A DNA stretch of 50,847 bases from a virus. Location of the stretch: positions 1 to 50,847 of the IMG/VR virus record IMGVR_UViG_3300029922_001797; one strand, written 5' to 3'. Under the pieces are notes generated by a model. The model ran no database searches. It was given only the letters and a program-made list of their open reading frames with translations, and had not been told where the DNA came from. Below are positions 44,919 through 50,847 of this stretch, piece by piece; within the stretch, counting starts at the first letter, position 1, and every line of letters begins with the position of its first letter. The translations under genes and the position numbers were made by a program.

Positions 44919-45107
44919 TTATTCTGCTGCTAAAGCGGCCTTTAATTTTTCTTCTAATTCTTTTTCTGATGCAATAGACACATCTATACTTTTTTGAATT
45001 CTAGCAATAGTATCTTGAAGTTCAAGTACACGTAATTCTTGATCTTCTTTACCCAAAATTACTCTTTTTAAGTCAACTTGTAATTTTTTAATTTCATATG
45101 GAGTCAT
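44919..45107 (-). CDS. Small coiled-coil protein (62 aa)
   Basis: MTPYEIKKLQVDLKRVILGK followed by heptads to the end. Located between tail genes, no anchor. Likely a scaffold or chaperone of the fibre, by position only. Confidence 0.6.
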   Translation of the reverse strand: MTPYEIKKLQVDLKRVILGKEDQELRVLELQDTIARIQKSIDVSIASEKELEEKLKAALAAE

Positions 45108-45144
45108 AGCATCGCCTTTTCATAAAGATTGCAGTTGTTTGTTT

Positions 45145-46011
45145 TTAAGCTGGAAGAACTAGAACTTGAATCCGACCCTCAAACGAGGCCGATGAAGCTC
45201 TAAAATTATAAACCTGAACCTGTATAGTTTGACCAGCAGGGATAATTAAACCTGAGTCATTTCCAGTAGTAAAATTAAATTCCCCTGTATAATCACCAGC
45301 ATAGTTAGTTCTGGCAGTAGCCTGTACAGCCCCATTAATGAATAAATCGTATCTGGCAATGTTTTCTCCAGAAAACGCAGCTCTTTGGAATACTGCTTGC
45401 ATGCCTGCTGGGACAGTGTAACTCACTATAAAGGAGGTAATTCCTCCTGCTAAAGTTACCTCGCTATAAGTATTGACAACAGTTGAGTTTGGGCTAGGGA
45501 CCGCTTCTACAATTACATTAATTGACCCGTCAGGGTTGACGGTCATTGTATTGCCACCCTCGATAATAGAGACGGCCCCTATACTTATGCTTCCTTCGAG
45601 GGCTACAGGAAGAGGGTTTGAGTTATTGTAGTGATTCCCGTACTCATCTACCGGAATCGTTCTCCAGGCGTCTACAGGATCGTTTTCATAGGTTGCTAGG
45701 AGTCTAGCTTCCATGGGAACTGTTTGTTTAGGCTGTTCCGCAGCGGAAATGGTGGATAGTGTAGCAGTCGTAAACATGCTCACGTCTACATTGTGGTCCA
45801 TCCCACCTTTTGTAGCGCCAACCCACAAGGTTGTAGAATCCACAACTCTCTTGATATAAACTGTTAATTTGGTAGGAGTATTATTTGCAAGCGTGGCTTG
45901 CATCTGGACATAAAAGCCTGAACTATCAACGACTTGTACGACACCCTCTGTGCTACCATTTGCGGTAAGCGATACAGGTGGAACCGCATTATAATTGCGT
46001 TCTGTAGCCAT
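45145..46011 (-). CDS. Virion surface protein (288 aa)
   Basis: MATERNYNAVPPVSLTANGS; N-terminal beta domain with YIKRVVDSTTLWVG, a middle with WRTIPVDEYGNHYNNSNPLP and a C-terminal beta domain (YTVPAGMQAVFQRAAFSGEN) as in the 413-aa protein's end. Probably a head or tail decoration protein. Confidence 0.62.
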   Translation of the reverse strand: MATERNYNAVPPVSLTANGSTEGVVQVVDSSGFYVQMQATLANNTPTKLTVYIKRVVDSTTLWVGATKGGMDHNVDVSMFTTATLSTISAAEQPKQTVPMEARLLATYENDPVDAWRTIPVDEYGNHYNNSNPLPVALEGSISIGAVSIIEGGNTMTVNPDGSINVIVEAVPSPNSTVVNTYSEVTLAGGITSFIVSYTVPAGMQAVFQRAAFSGENIARYDLFINGAVQATARTNYAGDYTGEFNFTTGNDSGLIIPAGQTIQVQVYNFRASSASFEGRIQVLVLPA

Positions 46012-46086
46012 TTTCCATTTTCCTTAACCTAGAATCATGACCCATGCCATGAAGCTGATGTAGTTAAGATTGCTTGTAATTAATTG

Positions 46087-46446
46087 TTAAGAGGTCCAGG
46101 AAATCTGAATTCTTGGTGGGCCTGGATAAGCGTGATCGAAGAAGGGGTTTATGTATCCTGGAGGGAGCACTTCTGGAAATCCCGGCACAAATGATGGATT
46201 GTAGCCATATACAGGATAAATTGGGAAAAGTACGGCATATCCCAAGTTAGTAAAATAAGTCTTAACGTAGGCCGAAGTCACCAAAGGCGGTAATACTGGC
46301 TGTACAAGGAATAGACCGTTAGATATAGCCTGATTGATTAAAACGGTCGTAGCAGCTATGAATTCGCTTTGGGCAGCAGCCACATCAGCTGTATTGGTTG
46401 CTGTAGATTCTGTATTTGCAGTTGATGCGTTCGGTAAATTAACCAT
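46087..46446 (-). CDS. Unknown structural-type protein (119 aa)
   Basis: MVNLPNASTANTESTATNTA; Ala/Thr-rich start, then Pro/Tyr/Phe-rich ending (YPVYGYNPSFVPGFPEVLPP). Structural by position. Follows the HNH gene within 15 bases. Confidence 0.55.
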   Translation of the reverse strand: MVNLPNASTANTESTATNTADVAAAQSEFIAATTVLINQAISNGLFLVQPVLPPLVTSAYVKTYFTNLGYAVLFPIYPVYGYNPSFVPGFPEVLPPGYINPFFDHAYPGPPRIQISWTS

Positions 46447-46461
46447 ATTTATAAGATTGGA

Positions 46462-47127
46462 CTAAGAGATAAGCTTATTTCCTTTAGAGACATTCTCGTG
46501 TCCCGTTAAGATCTGCAGATTCCAAGGAACATGAAGACCTCTTATATTCTTACCCTGAATAGGAACAATATGGTCTACATGATAAGAAATTCCGGTAGTT
46601 TTACTTAAGTCGTTTGCTTTTATGTAAAAATTCTCTATTTCCATTAATTGATCTGCCGTTAACCATTTAGGAGTGGCTTCAACCTTTAAAGCTCGACGTT
46701 TAGCGATCCTAGCGTTTTTTCTGCCCTGATTAAGCCTATCATATGTGGCGTTTCTATTATCTATTAATTTCTTGTTTTTAGCGTAATATACTGACATATA
46801 TTCAGCTTTTTTTATAGCAATTTTTTCTTTATTTTTTAGGCGATACTCTAGATGCTGTAGGGCAATTTTTTCCTTGTTTTTTAAGCGATATTCTGCCCTT
46901 TGGGAATTTATTCTTTTCTTATTTTCGTGTTGATAAATAGCATTTTTATTTAAGATTCCATCTTTGTTTTTCTTATAATGTATTGATTTATAAATCCTAC
47001 AACATTCTTTACACCAAGAATTCAATCCATCTTTCGTAGTCTTTAGCTTATCGAATTCCGATAGTGGCTTTACTAAATTACATTTTTTGTTAGAACAAGT
47101 CTTTAAATTAGGGTGAGCAATTGACAT
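46462..47127 (-). CDS. HNH homing endonuclease with repeat helices (221 aa)
   Basis: Cys-rich N-terminus (CSNKKCNLVKPLSEF, CKECCR), a Lys-rich helix with EYRLKNKEKIA repeated, and a C-terminal HNH (YHVDHIVPIQGKNI, then PWNLQILTGHENVSKGNK). It lies behind the terminator of the tail tube with its own promoter (TATAAT at 47137-47142), so it is expressed apart from the structural operon. Mobile nuclease inserted into the tail cluster. Confidence 0.85.
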   Translation of the reverse strand: MSIAHPNLKTCSNKKCNLVKPLSEFDKLKTTKDGLNSWCKECCRIYKSIHYKKNKDGILNKNAIYQHENKKRINSQRAEYRLKNKEKIALQHLEYRLKNKEKIAIKKAEYMSVYYAKNKKLIDNRNATYDRLNQGRKNARIAKRRALKVEATPKWLTADQLMEIENFYIKANDLSKTTGISYHVDHIVPIQGKNIRGLHVPWNLQILTGHENVSKGNKLIS

Positions 47128-47136
47128 ATATCTAAG

Positions 47137-47166
47137 ATTATATCATATTACAATGACTTACAACAA
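47137..47166 (-). promoter_or_regulatory. Promoter of the HNH gene
   Basis: -35 TTGTTG (47161-47166), 18-base spacer, -10 TATAAT (47137-47142). The ATG lies 9 bases past the -10, leaving a leader of only a couple of bases. Confidence 0.55.
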
Positions 47167-47197
47167 AAAAGCCCCATATAATTAAATATATGGAGCT
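47163..47197 (-). terminator. Intrinsic terminator after the tail tube gene
   Basis: On the minus strand AGCTCCATATA and TATATGGGGCT pair over 11 bases (one wobble) with loop TTTAAT, then TTTTTT. Near 27 bases after the 47224 stop. Separates tube/sheath transcription from the downstream tail genes, at least in part. Confidence 0.85.
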
Positions 47198-47223
47198 TAA
47201 ATATTAAATATTTTAATATCCGA

Positions 47224-47736
47224 TTAAGGAAGAGAAACTGCGCCTGCTTCAGAATCGTTAGGAGCAGATTCATCAGTAACAGCGATACCTTTATAGGTAA
47301 GGTTGATCTTGCTGGTTGCACGAGATTGAAAATTATTCGAATTGGTATCAGGAAGACATCCAATAATTGTAGCCATAGAAGCTCCAGTTGGGTTTTCACG
47401 GTCAGCAACGGTAATTGTAACTGGTCCCAAACCAAGTAATTGATTCAAGGTAGGGAATTGTCCAAGAGCTTTCACTCCGTATCCATAAACCCTAAAACCT
47501 GTACAAGCAACGTTAACTGCATTGTAGCTTACCAAAGTAATTTCATCTGGTGAATAACGTCCAAGAAGATGGATATCTTCAGAAGAAATACTTTCACTGA
47601 TTTGACAAGAATCAAAAATACCAATTACGACTGGTCCAGATCCATTGTCAATCGATACAACTGATCGACCACCGGTAATAACTTTTGATGCTGCAGCGGA
47701 AATTCCGCCCCGTCCACTGTCATCTATAATTGCCAT
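47224..47736 (-). CDS. Probable tail tube protein (170 aa)
   Basis: MAIIDDSGRGGISAAASKVI. Beta-rich with GSGPVVIGIFDSCQISESIS and NAVNVACTGFRVYGYG. Directly downstream of the sheath gene, the standard sheath-tube order of contractile phages. Size fits gp19-like tubes. No sequence match recalled, so the call rests on order, size and fold pattern. Confidence 0.6.
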   Translation of the reverse strand: MAIIDDSGRGGISAAASKVITGGRSVVSIDNGSGPVVIGIFDSCQISESISSEDIHLLGRYSPDEITLVSYNAVNVACTGFRVYGYGVKALGQFPTLNQLLGLGPVTITVADRENPTGASMATIIGCLPDTNSNNFQSRATSKINLTYKGIAVTDESAPNDSEAGAVSLP

Positions 47737-47757
47737 AAACTATCTCCTTAAAATCTA

Positions 47758-49908
47758 TTATGAAGCAGATTGTGTAACTGCACTAAGAGCAAGATTGATT
47801 GCTACGAAGTAAATGCTGGTTGTTAATTTTGCTTCCACATTCACATACATTGAGGGAGCCGTAATTTGGATACTTGCATTCTTGTATCCAAGTGGCGCAT
47901 CACTTGAAGTGGTAGTCATTTTCAGTTTTTTGTAATAATCAAAACGTTGTTGCAGGAAACTTAAAGCTGAAGCAGCAGAAACGTCCGCTACAGACTTACC
48001 AACGATCGCAGTTTGGAAACTTTGTGCCAAGTCAAGAGATAAAATATCAGAAAGATAAACTGATTGAATTGAATTGTATACAAAGTTTTGGTCGAGTCCG
48101 TAAGTAGTTTGATCTGATACCCAAAGAATGCCTGAAGTGTTTTGAGCAAGAACTAAAAGTCCTGCAGTCAAAGCATCAGAAACATCATCTGGATCACCAG
48201 AGTTATAACCAGCAGGATCTTGGAACGAAATTGCGTTCGTCAAATGATTGCAAATTGATTTGTAGAAACCTGCAGTCTGCATCCCAGCAGCCAAACAAGC
48301 AGCATACCAAGGCAAGAACAAGGTACTATTACCCAAAGAGTTAATTTGTGTAACTTGCTGACAAGTCAAATCACAACGATAACTTGCAAGTTCTTGAGCT
48401 TGAACTTTGCAATTTGCATAAGTATCGTTGATCGATAAAATTGCAGTACGATTGCGTTTCAAAGTAGGAGTTGAATATTGAATACAATGAGATTTTAGCA
48501 ATTCATTGATCGCATTAATCGTATAGGTAGAAGATGGAGAAGTATTGCCAGCAGCGATGTCAGCAGTTGCATCTTGAGAAAATAAAGGAACAATAATGTT
48601 CACTTGAATTCCAGCAAATTGGGCAATTGCATTCACGATATCAGCAGCGAGAGTCGGTCCGAGCAATCCACCTGAAAGATAAGCAAGAGCAGCAGGATCT
48701 GGAAGACCAGCAACTGCCGTTGAAGTAAAGTTAACCGCAGTAGAGGTTGAGAGAGCGGCTTCGAAAGCAGCAACAGAGTTTTTGATACGACCTGGCTGAA
48801 CATCTGCGGTAGAAGCGATCCCAAGAGCAGTTACTTGATCTAAAGCAGAAGTAGGATTTGAATTTACTGAAGAATTGTAACTAGCCGAATAACCTGGTTG
48901 AGAATTAATGTAGGCCGCAAGTTGACCAATAGTGGTGAATTGATTTAATTCTATAGATAAATTTGCTCCAATTCCACCAGTTACAGTAGTAGTTAATGTA
49001 GTAGCATTAATGGTAACAGTTGCAGTTGTTCCTTCATAGCCCATAGAAAGAGCGATTACTGGAGAAATATTAAGAGTCTCATTAAGACCAGTGCTAGAAT
49101 TAACGATTTGAACTTCAACCGCTGGTTCATCCGAAGAAGTATAGAGACCTGAAGAAAATCCTAATGCAGCCAAATCACCTGGAGTCGAATCGATTAACTC
49201 AAACGATTTTCCGAATCCTTCGCTATAAGCAGCAGCATCGGCTGGAAGACTGATAGAAACAGTATTTGGAGCAGTTCCAGGAGCAGCAACTAAAGTTGTA
49301 GCCATTGCTGTGAAAGTAGCATTTAATGAAGTTACCAATGTCGCAACGTTAGTAATTGTTCCTGTAGGAGTAATTACTATGGAAGGACCACCATTTACCC
49401 GAACAGTAAAAGTAGCACCAGAAAGACCACTGTATGAAGTGATAGTATTTCCGGTAATGGTTGGAGCAACTTCAGCTTGAAGTGCGGTAGTGGTGTAACT
49501 ATATTGATTTCCACCGGATCCATAGTTTGAAGCAACTAATGTCCCATAAGTAGAAGCAGAATGGGTCAACATGAAAGCAGATGCTTCACGACCTCTATTT
49601 GTTTTACAGATATAAATTGAAGATGGAGCACCGGTAATATCTGGATCATTGCTTGAAGCACATAAAGCTGCGAAACCATCAACGATTGGACCTGAACCAT
49701 AAATACTTCTAACGGTATTTAAGGCAGAAGGACCAAAAAAGTTATTGGCTAATGTTGTAACGGTATAATCAGGACCCGCACTAGCTTCGCCCATGATGAG
49801 GACGACACCTGAGGTAGCCAAGCCAGATGCATTTGAAATCACCTGAGTGTTGGTATAGGCACCTGGGACATTTGTGTTTAACCACGGAGTAACAATTCTT
49901 TGTGACAT
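47758..49908 (-). CDS. Tail sheath protein
   Basis: 716 aa. Start MSQRIVTPWLNTNVPGAYTN, then GVVLIMGEASAGPDYTV, as in sheath N-termini. The centre is variable and repetitive (VTINATTLTTTVTGGIGANL). The C-terminal region has LFLPWYAACLAAGMQTAGFYKS and NFVYNSIQSVYLSDIL, then the RFDYYKKLKMTTTS end typical of contractile sheath subunits. Sheath forms a six-stranded contractile tube around the tail tube. Presence makes this a myovirus-type particle. Confidence 0.88.
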   Translation of the reverse strand: MSQRIVTPWLNTNVPGAYTNTQVISNASGLATSGVVLIMGEASAGPDYTVTTLANNFFGPSALNTVRSIYGSGPIVDGFAALCASSNDPDITGAPSSIYICKTNRGREASAFMLTHSASTYGTLVASNYGSGGNQYSYTTTALQAEVAPTITGNTITSYSGLSGATFTVRVNGGPSIVITPTGTITNVATLVTSLNATFTAMATTLVAAPGTAPNTVSISLPADAAAYSEGFGKSFELIDSTPGDLAALGFSSGLYTSSDEPAVEVQIVNSSTGLNETLNISPVIALSMGYEGTTATVTINATTLTTTVTGGIGANLSIELNQFTTIGQLAAYINSQPGYSASYNSSVNSNPTSALDQVTALGIASTADVQPGRIKNSVAAFEAALSTSTAVNFTSTAVAGLPDPAALAYLSGGLLGPTLAADIVNAIAQFAGIQVNIIVPLFSQDATADIAAGNTSPSSTYTINAINELLKSHCIQYSTPTLKRNRTAILSINDTYANCKVQAQELASYRCDLTCQQVTQINSLGNSTLFLPWYAACLAAGMQTAGFYKSICNHLTNAISFQDPAGYNSGDPDDVSDALTAGLLVLAQNTSGILWVSDQTTYGLDQNFVYNSIQSVYLSDILSLDLAQSFQTAIVGKSVADVSAASALSFLQQRFDYYKKLKMTTTSSDAPLGYKNASIQITAPSMYVNVEAKLTTSIYFVAINLALSAVTQSAS

Positions 49909-49923
49909 TTTTAATATCTCCTA

Positions 49924-50205
49924 TTACTTAATCTTTTTAAGCCCGAAGTGAGCTAAGCCATTAGCAAAACTTTCTGGCGTATCCATATTGATTGCTTTTA
50001 AATGTAGCCAAAGCGCTTTTTCAATAGATTTGGCTTTTTGATATTTGGATTTATTTGCGGCCCAAAAAATACGAAAAGCTTCTCTCTTTTGATCTTCATT
50101 TAAAACTTTTGGAGTTGGCTTATAAAGCGAAGTTCTCCATTGACGGGCTTCTTCTAAGCTCATTTCGTCTGATTTAAATTCTTGTTGTTTCTTTTCCTTA
50201 GCCAT
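49924..50205 (-). CDS. Small conserved phage protein (93 aa)
   Basis: MAKEKKQQEFKSDEMSLEEA, then RTSLYKPTPKVLNEDQKREAF and IEKALWLHLKAINMDTPESF. I recall similar proteins in several large phages, uncharacterised, near sheath genes. Likely a virion or assembly protein. Confidence 0.62.
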   Translation of the reverse strand: MAKEKKQQEFKSDEMSLEEARQWRTSLYKPTPKVLNEDQKREAFRIFWAANKSKYQKAKSIEKALWLHLKAINMDTPESFANGLAHFGLKKIK

Positions 50206-50209
50206 CTTA

Positions 50210-50847
50210 TTATCCTGGTAACTTTGGTTTTGACATTTGATGAATTTGATTCAAAGTAGCTTCATGAATACTTTTAGCGCCTTGTTTTGCTTCTGCCGCA
50301 CCTTTAGGAGTAGAAAATTGTGCATTGCGAACCATATTTCCGGCTTCGCTCATTCCGCCACTACGACCGTTATTTCCGGTTTGATTAATACCAGTTTGAT
50401 TTTGATTGCTTTCAGTTGTTGCGCGAACATTACCGGTTTTTCCACTCATTTTAGAAGCATCTTCACTGAGTACGCCTTTACGAGCTTCTTCACTTTTATC
50501 CATCTCTTTAGACTTTTGACCTTTTTTGTGCTCCATGCGTCCCATAAACTTAGCCAGCTTAATGTGACCTCTCATTTGTGGCTCTGCATGTGCTGGATCT
50601 GAATTCTTCTCTTCATGTTCCTGAACATCTTGCTCTACTTTTTCACCAAGGTCCGCATCTGCTTTTGCATCAGGATTTTGCCCTTGTTCATCGGATTTAT
50701 TCATTTTTGCTTTAATAGCGCCATCGATTTTGTCGGCACTCTCTTCAGAATAGCCTTCACGTTTCAATTTGGAATGAATTTTAGCCCAATCCCCTTTAGC
50801 TAGGCTAGAGGATTTATAGAGTTCTTCGGCTTTTTTAAGAACTAAAA
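50210..50847 (-). CDS. Hydrophilic unknown protein, partial at window edge
   Basis: The frame stays open to the last base, so the N-terminus is missing; a TTG at 50767 is not a credible start because the upstream codons read as protein (LVLKKAEELYKSSSLAKGDW). The visible part is Lys/Glu/Gln/Asn-rich without hydrophobic core (EKVEQDVQEHEEKNSDPAHAE, NQNQTGINQTGNNGRSGG). Looks like a disordered virion or packaging-associated protein. Function unknown. Confidence 0.6.
   Translation of the reverse strand, partial: LVLKKAEELYKSSSLAKGDWAKIHSKLKREGYSEESADKIDGAIKAKMNKSDEQGQNPDAKADADLGEKVEQDVQEHEEKNSDPAHAEPQMRGHIKLAKFMGRMEHKKGQKSKEMDKSEEARKGVLSEDASKMSGKTGNVRATTESNQNQTGINQTGNNGRSGGMSEAGNMVRNAQFSTPKGAAEAKQGAKSIHEATLNQIHQMSKPKLPG

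Noticed and set aside
47148-47435. Open frame overlapping the tail tube gene and its terminator
   Set aside because: It would be translated through the terminator hairpin, has an unlikely Leu/Ile-rich composition, and is the shadow of the tube gene.
1-50847. CRISPR array, rRNA gene or reverse transcriptase
   Set aside because: I saw no evenly spaced repeats, no rRNA-like core and no RT motif in any large frame.
1-50847. Recoded stop codons (alternative genetic code)
   Set aside because: TAA, TAG and TGA all end real genes, and the tmRNA tag ends in TAG, so no reassignment is indicated despite the CTA-loop element.

Overview
This window reads as part of a large, AT-rich (roughly 38-40% GC) contractile-tailed bacteriophage genome, or a phage-plasmid. 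The clearest phage markers are a tail sheath protein (47758-49908, minus), a tail-tube candidate (47224-47736), a block of long repetitive tail/adhesin proteins (39964-46446) and a lysis-type cassette (37840-39962). It also has free-standing homing nucleases, a peptide deformylase, a tmRNA, a tRNA and dozens of small packed ORFs. The host is not shown directly. A collagen-like lipoprotein (26962-27534) and a signal-peptide/coiled-coil lysis protein (39074-39460) recall proteins I associate with Bdellovibrio-type predatory bacteria, but this is an inference from memory.

Layout. (1) 1-825: partial structural gene, minus. (2) 937-13164: a leftward array of small genes driven at its right end by a strong sigma70-like promoter (13184-13212). 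It contains an endonuclease VII-like HNH nuclease, deformylase, an odd tRNA-like element, many zinc-ribbon, membrane and unknown proteins, and a tmRNA plus tRNA-Ile locus (6445-7075). It also holds a Vsr-like homing nuclease, an Rrf2-like regulator and an FGE/C-lectin protein that looks like a diversity-generating retroelement target (12269-12955). (3) 13296-16335: a short rightward operon with a divergent promoter. (4) 16373-17936: an HNH nuclease and a GC-richer two-gene minus unit. (5) 17937-19001: about 1 kb non-coding, full of inverted and direct repeats (origin or operator candidate). (6) 19002-35681: a long rightward accessory region of small genes. It includes DUF932, GP88-like and DUF7007-like proteins, an XRE regulator, the collagen-like lipoprotein, a cold-shock protein, a candidate sRNA, a tRNA 3' remnant with terminator and a small serine recombinase. 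The region is punctuated by TTGACT-17-TAAAAT/GATACT promoters and three sigma54-type promoters. (7) 35678-37232: minus genes, possibly tail-assembly related. (8) 37529-39962: lysis region. (9) 39964-50847: leftward structural operon.

How it fits together. Structural genes are on the minus strand with a strong intrinsic terminator after the tail tube. The rightward accessory genes carry host-type promoters and a recurrent GAAAGG ribosome-binding cassette, and are probably expressed early. The left array looks like host-takeover and translation-support functions (deformylase, tmRNA, tRNA).

The most unusual signals are the complete phage tmRNA next to a tRNA-Ile whose D-loop carries a 64-nt insertion, and three -24/-12 promoters with identical architecture. 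Others are several promoters placed so that transcripts would be nearly leaderless, an 80-nt sRNA with two C-rich loops, and a DGR-type variable region whose template and reverse transcriptase are not in this window.
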